From Clostridiales bacterium (lineage in GTDB: Bacteria > Bacillota > Clostridia > TANB77 > CAG-508): 64,000 nucleotides of DNA. The translations under genes were made by a program, and so were the position numbers. Positions 1 to 7,953 of this stretch are shown here, piece by piece. The notes below the pieces were generated by a model that did no database searches, was not told the DNA's origin, and saw only the letters and a list, made by a program, of their open reading frames with translations. The stretch spans positions 1 through 64,000 of the forward strand of contig DXVF01000005.1 of the NCBI GenBank assembly GCA_019417465.1, read 5' to 3'. Numbering within the stretch: the stretch's first letter is position 1; each line of letters opens with the position of its first letter.

Positions 1-125
1 TTTATGTATTTCTACATACTATTTATAAATCTAAGACTTAACTAGAATTGTCTTATTTTTCCACTTCATTTCATATTTTTATTGTATTATAATTAAACTA
101 TATTAAACTGTAAGGAGTGAAAATA

Positions 126-218
126 ATGGATGACTTTGACAAACTCGTTGTTGCTTTAGTTGCTACAGGAATGATTCTTATTATACCTGTAACAGTATTT
201 GTTCTACTTTGTTTTTAG
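126..218 (+). CDS. Small single-span membrane protein (30 aa)
   Basis: The ATG at 126 follows a good ribosome binding site (AAGGAG, about 7 bases upstream) and a TATAAT box at 88-93. It encodes a 30-residue peptide with an acidic N-terminus (MDDFDK) and one hydrophobic span to the C-terminus, and a terminator hairpin follows 13 bases after the stop. The complete RBS, ORF and terminator unit suggests a real small gene, perhaps a phage-associated membrane peptide. I do not recognise a family. Confidence 0.5.
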   Translation: MDDFDKLVVALVATGMILIIPVTVFVLLCF

Positions 219-231
219 TCTCACTCAATTT

Positions 232-257
232 GCCCTCTCTTGTTGAGGGCTTTTCTT
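232..257 (+). terminator. Rho-independent terminator
   Basis: A GCCCTC / GAGGGC stem with a 7-base loop is followed by TTTTCTTT. It lies directly after the small membrane ORF. Confidence 0.75.
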
Positions 258-435
258 TACACTAAAAAGAGCTAGTTATACTTATATAACTAACTCCTTA
301 TGCAACGTATATTTTCTCTCAAAAAAGTTTATATTGTAGTATCTATCTTAGATACTAATTTATACTAATATATTACCACATTGCTTTAGAAAGAACAGTT
401 ACTTTTCGTGCATCTTTTGTGTATTTTGGTGTACT

Positions 436-924
436 TTATATATTTACTATTTCTTTCATCTTTTCTAAAGCTTCTATCTTTATTCTTTTCAATCTTTTTA
501 TTGTAATTTTATTCTCTTCTCTATATTTTTCATTGAATCCAATTTCTACTTGTACCCACTTCCAGTTATCTATGCATTTGCATTCTATAACATAGTTTTC
601 TTCTTCTGTTAAAGGACCTAGTGCTATTTCTATTTGCTTTATTTCGTGTTTTAATGGTCTAATTCTTGATTTATCATCTATAATCCATTGTTTTACCATT
701 TCTCTTGTTACTTCATAAATAATTACTTCTTTTTCGACTATACTTTCATTGTTTCTGGCTTTTGGCATACCGTATGTATCTGATTTTTCATATACAAATT
801 CTGATACTATTTCGTCATCTGACATCGTATCAAGACAATATTGCCAGTAGTTGCATCTCTCTTCTGATGTTTCTATTTTGCCCTTATTTTTTCTATATTC
901 CTTTAGAGCTTTTTCTATATTCAT
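436..924 (-). CDS. ArpU/RinA-like phage late transcription regulator
   Basis: A 162-residue protein with a sigma-70 region 4-like C-terminal half: an acidic LTEEENYVIE segment, an aromatic NWKWVQVEIGF helix and a basic helix rich in K and R. This is the layout of the ArpU/RinA family, which activates late genes in phages of Gram-positive hosts by binding DNA. An AGGAGG-type RBS precedes the ATG at 924. It is the last minus-strand gene of the early prophage block, the usual position for such regulators. It appears intact, although the gene next to it is truncated. The family call rests on pattern similarity only. Confidence 0.6.
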   Translation of the reverse strand: MNIEKALKEYRKNKGKIETSEERCNYWQYCLDTMSDDEIVSEFVYEKSDTYGMPKARNNESIVEKEVIIYEVTREMVKQWIIDDKSRIRPLKHEIKQIEIALGPLTEEENYVIECKCIDNWKWVQVEIGFNEKYREENKITIKRLKRIKIEALEKMKEIVNI

Positions 925-939
925 TTGTTCCTCCTAACC

Positions 940-1068
940 TTATTTTAATAACTCCGGATTATCCCATACGTTTCCTATTATGTTCATACTCCTTATAAAC
1001 CAATTTTCATCTGCATCAGTTATCGCATCGTAAAAACTTTTGTAAAATATAAAGCTATCGCTTTCCAC
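940..1068 (-). pseudogene. Truncated DUF6291-like phage protein
   Basis: A 42-codon frame starting at a GTG reads ESDSFIFYKSFYDAI and ends NPELLK. The phrase resembles the N-terminus of DUF6291 phage proteins (replication region, function unknown), which are clearly longer, so this is probably an internally deleted remnant. AAAGGAG lies 12 bases before the GTG, slightly far for efficient initiation. Confidence 0.45.
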
Positions 1069-1116
1069 ACTTTTCTTTTGCTCCTTTCTGGCAACTGGTA
1101 CATTGTCACCAGTTGC

Positions 1117-1352
1117 TTATATTTTTATTTCTCCTGTATGTATTTTCGTATGACATATTCTACATACTTCTATTAAATTTTCTTCAATATCATCTCCACC
1201 AGAACCTTTTGTTTTTTATGATGTTTCTCTGTAGATGTCTTTTTACCACATATTTGACATATTCCTTTTTTATCTTTTAAAAGTTACTTATTTTTTATTC
1301 TTGCTTGTTTTGGTACTGGGTGGAACTCATTTTTTAAATCTGTTATAACCAT
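1117..1352 (-). pseudogene. HNH endonuclease, inactivated
   Basis: The ATG at 1352 follows AAGGAG. The frame reads VITDLKNEFHPVPKQARIKNK and then a TAA. It continues in the same frame with GICQICGKKTSTEKHH (first CxxC and the HH of an HNH nuclease) and then needs a frameshift to reach VCRICHTKIH (second CxxC and final H). All elements of a small phage HNH endonuclease, usually found beside terminase or replication genes, are present. One nonsense mutation and one indel have broken it. Confidence 0.7.
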
Positions 1353-1489
1353 AATTTCTCCTTTTAAGGGAGCCTATAGAACTAATAAATTAATCCTTAC
1401 TTACACTTTATTAACTTCTATTAGTGCCATGTGTTTAGATTTCATATCTAATTGCTTCTATTTTCTTTTTTAAAGCATTTTATTTGCTA

Positions 1490-1868
1490 TCAATACTTTC
1501 TATATGCTTTTTCGAATCTAAATAACCTAGCCCCTAGTTCTGCTAATTTTTTACTATCTTCTTTTACATATTCTTTTGCCATAGTTTCAAAATAACTCAT
1601 TGCTGGTGGTTTTTCCTTTTGCGTTTCCTACCATTGTTTCCTTTGCATATATACTTCTTTGTTTTCCACAATAGAAATTTCTGCTTTCAATGTGTTGTAT
1701 TCTTGCTATCATTTCTCCTATTAAATAATTCATATTTGCATATATTTCTATATTTTTCGATATTAAAAAGCCTGTATCTGCATTTTCAGATAATTCTTTT
1801 TGTAAATTGCTATATGTATCTGCTATTTTTTGACTATCTGCATTTTGAATTGTAAAGGAATTAAACAT
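1490..1868 (-). pseudogene. Unknown phage protein, frameshifted
   Basis: The first frame (1587-1868, 93 residues, starting MFNSFTIQN) stops after KTTSNELF. Near 1605 the next frame carries on with a sensible protein (EKPPAMSYFETMAKEYV) as far as a TGA at 1490. A third frame with a charged helix follows down to about 1440. The parts look like one helical phage early protein with at least two indels. I do not recognise the family. Confidence 0.45.
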
Positions 1869-1893
1869 ATATAATTTTTCAAATTCTATTTTC

Positions 1894-2362
1894 TTACCTT
1901 TCTACGTGTTCATGCATAAACACATATTCTAAGTTTTCCCCCATATTTTTTAATAGAAAATCACTTGCTTGTCCTTTGCTTAGATGTGTGTATCTAGCTC
2001 TATATTCATAACAATATTGTTGCTTTTCTTGTTTTTTTCTTATTCTTTCATCTAACTCTTCATCTTCATAATTTCCTTCGATAAGATATAGGTCATAATC
2101 CTTTGCTCATATTCCTTCTACTGTTTTTGTATCTGTCATATATATGACTTTGTAATCATTAAATAGTACTCTATATCCGCATTGTGGTACGTCATGATAT
2201 AGCTTAATTGGTACAATTTTAAATAGCTTATAATCGTATTTTGTGCCAATTTGAAGTGCACCTATGTTATTTCGTTTTACTCCACATTGAAGTAGTGGCT
2301 CTAATAACCATTCACAACAAGCAAATCTTAACGTAGGTCGTTCTTTTGCTAATTTTCTTATG
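1894..2362 (-). pseudogene. MBL-fold metallohydrolase, C-terminal relic
   Basis: From the end of the recT fragment a different frame reads about 155 codons. It contains ERPTLRFACCEWLL, YHDVPQCGYRV, KVIYMTDTKTVEGI, an in-frame TGA, and then AKDYDLYLIEGNYEDEE and THLSKGQASDFLL. This matches the C-terminal part of the MBL-fold hydrolases found beside recT in Firmicute prophages. The N-terminal HxHxDH metal-binding motif is missing, so the copy is dead: it has lost its 5' half to a deletion joined to recT and also carries a stop codon. Confidence 0.6.
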
Positions 2363-2365
2363 ATT

Positions 2366-2644
2366 TCATCTTTTCTTCGTTTTTTTATTAAAAGGTACCA
2401 AATAATATTGACCCAATTGAGGGCTTGGACTCAAATTTAAGCTTTCTCCTAATAATGCACCACTTAATATTGTTCCCGCATCACATTGTTGTAAATCTCC
2501 ATTTGTTGCAACTGCACTCGATATGCTTGCTATAAATCTTGTTGCTATGTCTTTGTCTCCTAACGTTTGATTAATTAGATTATATGTATCACTTTGTATT
2601 GCTACACTAAATTGGGGTTCATTGGTTGTTAATTGATTACTCAT
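2366..2644 (-). pseudogene. recT: RecT single-strand annealing protein, N-terminal fragment
   Basis: The start is the ATG at 2644 (MSNQLTTNE), with GGAGG 8 bases upstream; earlier in-frame ATGs lie on the wrong side of that RBS. The fragment carries the RecT signature region QCDAGTILSGALLGESLNL followed by LGQYYLVPF, then ends after about 90 residues. RecT proteins are about 270-300 residues, so the DNA-binding remainder is gone. The sequence passes directly into an MBL-hydrolase relic in another frame, which indicates an internal deletion. RecT normally pairs with a 5'-3' exonuclease or a DUF1351-type partner in phage recombination; the DUF1351 gene lies just upstream and overlaps it. Confidence 0.7.
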
Positions 2645-3491
2645 AATCATATCCTCCATTTTCTAAGAAATCTTTTATTAATTTTAATCTTGATTTTGGT
2701 TCATTTTTTACTTTAAAACTTATTGTGAATAACTTTTCTTTAGTCTCTACTTTTGGTGTTTGTATAATCTGCTGAGCTGTACTTGGTGTTTCTTTTGAAA
2801 TATTAGCATTTGACATTTGAGTTATATTTTCTTGTACTCGCTTTATTTCTTCTTGTTTCTTCTTTTCTTCTTCAATAGCTTCAAATCTATTTGTTACTGT
2901 AGTTATTGCACTACTTACATCTAATGTTTGTTTATATTCAACTAGTATTTCTGCTTTATGTTCTTGTGTTTCAATTAAATTTAAATCATCTATTATTTTG
3001 TCTATAAAGTTTTTAGCTTGCTCTTTTAAGCTTTTCATACTAGCTGTTAGTGTTAGATTTATTTTTGCTTGTTCATATTTAATAAAATCTATATTGTTTG
3101 CTATTCTGTATTCTTCAAAATACTCTTTTATTTCTTGTTCTTTTAATTGTTTTTGCTTATTTTCAAAATTAGTTACTTGTAAATTTATTTCGTTATATGT
3201 ATCTGTTAATAATTGTTCTGTTTCTTTTGCAGTTCCTTCAAATAGCTTAATTGGTTTATTGTATTCTGCAACTATATTTTTTCTATAATCTGCTACTTGT
3301 TTCTTAAATTTATTGATTTTTGCTTTCTCTTCTTTTGCTTCTTTTAGTGTTTCTTCTGTAAAAGTCACGCTTTTATAATAATTATTTAAGTTTTCTACAT
3401 AACTTTTTACTTCTTTCATATTGCTTTCTCTTTCTCCAACACTTTTAATATGTGCTTTTATTTCCCCATTAAATTCGGGTTTTATAATCAA
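2637..3491 (-). CDS. DUF1351 phage protein
   Basis: A 284-residue, lysine- and glutamate-rich, mostly helical protein matching DUF1351 of Gram-positive phages. A long coiled-coil region (about residues 30-240) is followed by a basic C-terminal segment. It lies directly before recT with a short overlap and is probably part of a recombination or replication module. The formal start is TTG at 3491. The best RBS (GGAGG) is followed 9 bases later by an in-frame ATT, and reading from there gives an N-terminus (I/M-EDKELIIKP) like those of family members, so an original ATG may have mutated. Exact role unknown. Confidence 0.65.
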   Translation of the reverse strand: MIIKPEFNGEIKAHIKSVGERESNMKEVKSYVENLNNYYKSVTFTEETLKEAKEEKAKINKFKKQVADYRKNIVAEYNKPIKLFEGTAKETEQLLTDTYNEINLQVTNFENKQKQLKEQEIKEYFEEYRIANNIDFIKYEQAKINLTLTASMKSLKEQAKNFIDKIIDDLNLIETQEHKAEILVEYKQTLDVSSAITTVTNRFEAIEEEKKKQEEIKRVQENITQMSNANISKETPSTAQQIIQTPKVETKEKLFTISFKVKNEPKSRLKLIKDFLENGGYDYE

Positions 3492-3505
3492 TTCTTTATC
3501 TTCAA

Positions 3506-3707
3506 TTAATCTAAGCCTCCATATTTCTCAAATTCAATTTCTTTTTCTATTTTTCAGTCATTTACTTTTTCTGCTAAATTATATATTTCTGCGTAAATTC
3601 CATCTGTGTTATCTACATCTTATTAAAGACTTTTTAGCTTCTTCTAAATACTTTATACAAACTGATAATTTGTTAATGTCATATCCTAGCCATATTAAAT
3701 CTTCCAT
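3506..3707 (-). pseudogene. Small phage protein, broken
   Basis: The ATG at 3707 (RBS AGGGGG) begins MEDLIWLGYDINKLSVCIKY and stops after 32 codons. A neighbouring frame then gives DGIYAEIYNLAEKVND, a TGA, and KIEKEIEFEKYGGLD, ending just before the DUF1351 gene. It looks like one protein of about 65 residues with an indel and a nonsense mutation. Family unknown. Confidence 0.4.
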
Positions 3708-3770
3708 AACCCCCTTGATTTTTCAATAGTTTTATGTTAATATAATTTCAGAGTATTAACATAAATACTA

Positions 3771-4007
3771 TTAATTTGTTGAACTAGTATGTTTCTCAGG
3801 CACTGCTAGTTCTTTTAATATGCTATAAACTGTGTCTTCAAATCTTATTGCTTTATTGTATTGTTCTACTGTAAAAGCTTTGAATTTAAGTAATTTGTTT
3901 ACATCTAACATTTCAAAGTAACCTTCTATTGTTTCTTGTTTAGCTGTCATTAAATATTCTGTTTTGTCGCCTTGTTTTCTTTCTATAACTCTACTTTTTC
4001 TTTCCAT
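3771..4007 (-). CDS. Hypothetical phage protein (78 aa)
   Basis: The ATG at 4007 has AGGGG upstream. It encodes 78 charged residues (MERKSRVIERKQGDKTEYLM) with no membrane span or recognisable motif. It lies among early prophage genes in the same orientation and is intact. It could be a small DNA-binding or regulatory protein, but nothing proves that. Confidence 0.45.
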   Translation of the reverse strand: MERKSRVIERKQGDKTEYLMTAKQETIEGYFEMLDVNKLLKFKAFTVEQYNKAIRFEDTVYSILKELAVPEKHTSSTN

Positions 4008-4072
4008 TTAAATCACCCCTTTCTAAATCTACTTTAACATGCGTTTTTCTCTAAAATTAACATTTATAAAAA

Positions 4073-4210
4073 TTATCTAATCATCATGTATCCAAATCCT
4101 GTTAAAAAAGTACCTATTAACATTACTCCAGATACAATATTCACTATTACTTCTCTCTTAGCTTGTCTTACCAATTTTTGCTCTCTTTTGTTAATTGCAT
4201 TTGTATTCAC
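4073..4210 (-). CDS. Small membrane protein (about 45 aa), start unclear
   Basis: The frame encodes a basic N-terminus (INKREQKLVRQAKREV) and one transmembrane span (IVNIVSGVMLIGTFLTGFGY). The only in-frame start near the RBS is a GTG that overlaps the AAGGAG itself. The well-spaced ATG at 4200 opens another frame that stops after 10 codons. Either the N-terminus has been frameshifted or initiation is unusual; a mutated phage gene is likely. Confidence 0.35.
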   Translation of the reverse strand: MNTNAINKREQKLVRQAKREVIVNIVSGVMLIGTFLTGFGYMMIR

Positions 4211-4218
4211 TCCTTTCT

Positions 4219-4353
4219 CTAGACTAATTCAATTTCGTCTTTCTTATATTCTTTTCCGTCTATAATTAGTGTTTCTACTGTTCCATTTAATAGATAATTA
4301 ATCATCATTTTTTCACTATCAGTTAGTTTTTCAAATCTTATTTTTGTTGCCAT
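4219..4353 (-). CDS. Hypothetical phage protein (44 aa)
   Basis: The ATG at 4353 is about 8 bases after an AGG-type RBS and encodes MATKIRFEKLTDSEKMMINY followed by an acidic tail ending IELV. It overlaps the end of the antirepressor relic by a few codons, as in compact phage operons. No family recognised. Confidence 0.45.
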   Translation of the reverse strand: MATKIRFEKLTDSEKMMINYLLNGTVETLIIDGKEYKKDEIELV

Positions 4354-5078
4354 CTCTATTCACCTGCCTTTCTAAACTAAAATATTTCTTACCATATTCA
4401 TCTATTTTTAGATTATTAGCATTTGCAACTATTCCTACTTTTTTAGAACTAACTCCACACTCTTTTCCTATTTCATTAGCTGTGTAATATTTCTTTTCTG
4501 CTAATTTGGGGCTTTCTAATGTATTCTTGCCATTTATAACTTCTAATGCATTTATTGTTAATAACTCAATACTTTGTTCTGCTAATACATTTTTATATTT
4601 ATCTACTGCTTCTAATAAGAATTCTTACTTTTGCATTTCTTAATCTTGCATCTGCATTTTTCTTTTTAATTTCTATTAGTTCTACTTGTTCGTTAGATGG
4701 CTTTATTATTTTCGCTTCACCTTTTCTTAAAGATTTAAGTAACTTTCTTATAAAAGCTCTAAACTCTTTCGATTTTTCTGTTTTTGCTAACATTGTTACT
4801 TCATATATTTCATCTTCTGTAAATACTCTTGTATTCTGCCTTGTTTGAGGTACCCCCATTTTGTCCGTACCCCCTAAAGTCAAATTGACTTCGGCTGAAA
4901 ACACCTTGTTACTGAGATATTCATTTCTTTGTAAAATCTTATCTACACCACTTTTACTTGCATAACCTAAACAATTAACAAGTTGGCTTATTGTCATAAA
5001 CATTTCTTTTTCATTTGAGTAGATGCCACATTCTACTTTGCCAAATTTACTTGATTTAATTAGTTGTAAATCTTTCAT
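4331..5078 (-). pseudogene. BRO-N domain phage antirepressor, frameshifted
   Basis: Residues 1-130 of the first frame (4599-5078) form a BRO-N domain (MFMTISQLVNCLGYASKSGV; later RVFTEDEIYEVTMLAKTEKS). Near 4620 an indel switches frame, after which the reading continues with LLEAVDKYKNVLAEQ and a C-terminal winged-helix-like region (YYTANEIGKECGVSSKKVG) to a TGA at 4331. Together they make an antirepressor of about 245 residues, which in phages counters the CI-type repressor. It is the first long gene after the minus-strand early promoter. Broken by a single indel. Confidence 0.65.
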
Positions 5079-5106
5079 GTGTTATTCCTTTCTTTGTTTG
5101 TTAATT

Positions 5107-5326
5107 TTAAACTTTTAACTTAAAAAAATTTGTTATTGGTTCTTTTAACAATTTACTTATTCTTAATGCTTGTCCAATTTTTGGTTCCACTTTTCCTGTT
5201 TCTATATTGTAATATGTTGCTGAACTTTTTGCTCCTAGAAATTTCGACATATCTCTATGCGAAAACCTTTTAATTCTCTGGCTTTTTTAATTCATCTGTA
5301 TTAACTATTAAAACTTCCTTTATCAT
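5107..5326 (-). pseudogene. XRE/Cro-type regulator, frameshifted
   Basis: The ATG at 5326 (RBS GGAGAT) reads MIKEVLIVNTDELKK. Frame changes near 5280 and 5255 are then needed to recover a helix-turn-helix protein: RFSHRDMSKFLGAKSSATYY, then IETGKVEPKIGQALRIS, ending FFKLKV. The layout is that of a small Cro-like repressor, the first gene transcribed from the minus-strand prophage promoter. At least two indels make it non-functional. Confidence 0.6.
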
Positions 5327-5359
5327 ATTTTCATCTCCAAGTTTGTTGTTTGTGAACTT

Positions 5360-5388
5360 ATTATAGTTTATTACCCTTAAACTGTCAA
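5360..5388 (-). promoter_or_regulatory. Consensus promoter of the leftward prophage operon
   Basis: On the minus strand TTGACA (5383-5388) is separated by exactly 17 bases from TATAAT (5360-5365). It drives the Cro-like relic and the early genes and lies back to back with the repressor gene. Confidence 0.8.
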
Positions 5389-5451
5389 GTGATTTTTTAA
5401 ATAAAGTTTATTTGTATTAATCTTGCTTACAGCCTGTAAGAAAAAAATTTT

Positions 5452-5478
5452 ATAATGTTTACTTTCAATAAACATTAT
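5452..5478. promoter_or_regulatory. Operator-like palindrome of the prophage switch
   Basis: Perfect 10-base inverted repeat ATAATGTTTA / TAAACATTAT with a 7-base spacer, just upstream of a TATAAT at 5486-5491 for the repressor gene. Its position and symmetry suit autoregulation by the XRE protein encoded at 5511. Confidence 0.55.
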
Positions 5479-5510
5479 GCTACAATATAATAAGAAATGA
5501 GGTGTATATT

Positions 5511-5897
5511 ATGAAAAATGATAATATAACTGGTAAAAGAATAAGATTATTAAGAACAACTGGTAAAATTACTCAAGAACAATTAGCTAAGGATTTAGGA
5601 TTAAATAATAAGTCTAGTATCGCTAACTATGAAAGCGGTTATAGTATGCCTAGTGATGAAATAAAAGTAAGGCTTGCAGAATACTTTTGTGTAAGTGTAG
5701 ACTATCTACTAGGAAAAACAGATATTCCTAATGATAGTTCTGATATGATAAATGACTATAAAGATTTATTTGACAAAGCAGATATAGCTTTTGCTTCTGG
5801 CATAAAAGGATTAAACGAAACCAATAAAGCTATTATAAAAAGCACTATAGAAGCATTACTCGCAAAACAGGAAAAAGATGAAGAAGATAAAAAATAA
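5511..5897 (+). CDS. XRE-family phage repressor
   Basis: A 128-residue protein with an N-terminal helix-turn-helix (GKRIRLLRTTGKITQEQLAK, then SSIANYESGYSMPSDE), the linker VDYLLGKTD typical of the SinR/CI class, and a short acidic C-terminal helical region. There is no LexA-like protease domain. The ATG at 5511 follows GAGGTG at correct spacing; the upstream GTG at 5502 overlaps that RBS. It lies divergent from the early operon and most likely keeps the prophage silent. It is one of the few intact prophage genes. Confidence 0.75.
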   Translation: MKNDNITGKRIRLLRTTGKITQEQLAKDLGLNNKSSIANYESGYSMPSDEIKVRLAEYFCVSVDYLLGKTDIPNDSSDMINDYKDLFDKADIAFASGIKGLNETNKAIIKSTIEALLAKQEKDEEDKK

Positions 5898-5909
5898 GGA
5901 GACTTATAG

Positions 5910-6542
5910 ATGAAAAATATTTGTAATAACTGAGGTAAATCAAAAGAAAATCTTGATAGCTTTGGGTATTGTCGGAAATGTTCTAGTAAAATTTTTAAAG
6001 AAGGAAAACATACAACTGTAAAACAGATAAAATTTAGAAAAAAGAAAAATTTTATGATACTGTTGTTATTTATAATAGCGATAGCGGTTCTTATATTTTT
6101 TTATAAAGATAACATATTTAAGTTTACATCTTCTTTAACTTCTACTAATTCAAGCAGCTCTAATACTAAAAACAATTCTTTTTCTGAAAAAGTACAGTCT
6201 ATTTTGCCTATCGAAAATCAAACTTTAACAGAAGAAAACATAAATTCTTTAATAGAAGAGTTTGGAAGCAAAAATAAAGATGATGACAAATATTATTATT
6301 TATCATACGCTGTCTTCTATCATATGTTTAAAGACGGAATAAGTACTAGTTTAAATGCCTCTTTAAATAACGCTACAGATGAAGAAATAGAAAAAGCTTC
6401 CTATAAAAGTATGTATGGAAAGACAATTAATCAGTTAATCAGCGAAGGGAAACAGCTAATGAAAGAAAATAATGTAACTATTGAAGATTATAAAAAATCT
6501 CTAGAAGATTTGAATAATATGAATACCCATTTTGAAAATTAA
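5910..6542 (+). pseudogene. Zinc-ribbon plus membrane-anchor protein with in-frame TGA
   Basis: The ATG at 5910 follows AAGGAG and reads MKNICNN-TGA-GKSKENLDS, then FGYCRKCSSK, with no other break down to 6540. The TGA stands exactly where the second Cys of the first CxxC would be, so a TGT/TGC to TGA change fits. A membrane span (MILLLFIIAIAVLIFFY) and a 150-residue acidic extracellular part follow. A shorter product could start at the ATG at 6054. The gene contains a CGG codon at 5973 that reads as Arg in the normal frame. Confidence 0.5.
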
Positions 6543-6567
6543 AAAATATATAGAAAAGTATTATTAA

Positions 6568-6697
6568 TTTAGAATATATAGAAAGAGAAAAAATAAATCT
6601 AGTTATTTGTAGTTTAGCAGATTATTTTGATGTTACGTGCAATTATATGCAAAATGCAATTGATTTTTATATAGAAAAATATGGTTACATTCACTAA
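6568..6697 (+). pseudogene. Unknown short prophage relic
   Basis: About 30 codons (EYIEREKINLVICSLADYF, then DVTCNYMQNAI) run into a TGA at 6661. One base shifted, the frame continues to IEKYGYIH at 6697. There is no start codon or RBS. It looks like the C-terminal remainder of a prophage protein of unknown type. Confidence 0.25.
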
Positions 6698-6749
6698 AGA
6701 CAAATAGTATAATTAATACTGTTTATATTTTTTATTTATGAGGATTAAA

Positions 6750-7878
6750 ATGGCTAAAAAAACTAATTTTGAAGTTAATGGAAAACAATATTTCAGAATT
6801 ACTCGAACTGTTGGACATAAAGCAGATGGAAGACCAATAAAAAAACAATTTTATGGAACTGGAATAAACAAAGCAAACCAAAAAGCCGATAAATATATTA
6901 ATAACTTAAAATTAGGACTTATAGACGGAAAACGAGTTTTAACTATAAATATATTATTCCCAAATTGGATTTTTGGTCTAAAAAAAGTAGAAGTGAAACC
7001 TAGTACTTTTGAAAGTTATTATAGTACTTATAAAAATTTTATAGAAAGCCTTGATATTTCAGATATTCCCATTAATGATATTAAAACTCTTAAACTTCAA
7101 AGTTGTTATACTAAGTTAAGAGAAAAGACTACAAATAATAATGTTAAAAAGGTACATAAAGTTCTTAATATGTTTTTTTCATATGCAGAGAAAGAAGGAT
7201 ATATTGTTAAAAATCCATGCAATAATATTTCTCTTCCAAAAGAAACTAAGAAAGTTAAAGATGTATTAAATCAAAAACAGTCTTTTCAATATTACAGTGA
7301 AGATGAGATAAAGAAATTAAAAGAAGTCTTTAAAGGAAATAAATTTGAAAACATAATATTATTTGCTCTTGGAACTGGTATGAGAAGGGGAGAAATCTTC
7401 GGTTTACAATGGTCTGATATCGATTTTGAAAATAGAGAAATAAAAGTTGTACACAATTTATCCTATGTTGCAGATATTTCTCAGGATGGAAAAGTAAAGA
7501 GAAAGTTAGAATTGCAAACTCCTAAAACAGAAAATTCTATCAGAGTTATACCTATGAGCAATAATATATATAAAATTTGTTGTCTTCAATAGAAAAACGG
7601 CTCAGATTTTGTTTTCGTTCCAAACAATGGTCATTTTGATTTAAAGTACTTCCAAAAAGTTTTTAGTAATAAATTAAAAGAAGCTAACATAAAAAATAAA
7701 ACTTTTCACGATTTAAGACATACATTTGCTACTATGCTATTAACACATGGTGCAAACCTAATGACTGTAAAAGAATTACTCGGACATAGCTCAATAAAAA
7801 CTACAGAAATATATCTTGAAGCATTACCTAAAACTAAAACAGAAATTATAGAAAAAATTGATTACTTATTACACTGAA
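6750..7878 (+). pseudogene. int: Tyrosine integrase with internal TAG
   Basis: The ATG at 6750 follows GAGG at good spacing. It has an N-terminal AP2-like arm-binding part (NGKQYFRITRTVGHKADGRP), a SAM-like core-binding domain (about residues 80-170) and a catalytic domain with the first catalytic Arg in GTGMRRGEIFGLQW. A TAG at 7590 interrupts it, and the same frame then continues with HDLRHTFATML, LLGHSSIKTTEIYLE (catalytic H-R-H/Y) and ends DYLLH at 7878. Full length would be about 375 residues, normal for prophage integrases. One nonsense mutation removes the essential C-terminal residues. Confidence 0.8.
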
Positions 7879-7904
7879 TCGTTAAAAAGTTGTTAAACAA
7901 GAAA

Positions 7905-7944
7905 ATAGCAAGGCTATTACAAATCTCTGTAAGCCTTGCTATTA
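7905..7944. terminator. Bidirectional terminator between int and tuf
   Basis: A 12-base inverted repeat AATAGCAAGGCT / AGCCTTGCTATT lies between two convergent genes and ends 10 bases before the tuf stop. It most likely terminates the str operon. Confidence 0.7.
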
Positions 7945-7953
7945 CTGTATTTA

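Noticed and set aside
2050..2120. TGA as tryptophan in the prophage
   Set aside because: TGA interrupts several prophage genes, but TAA, TAG and indels do too, and host genes end normally on TGA.
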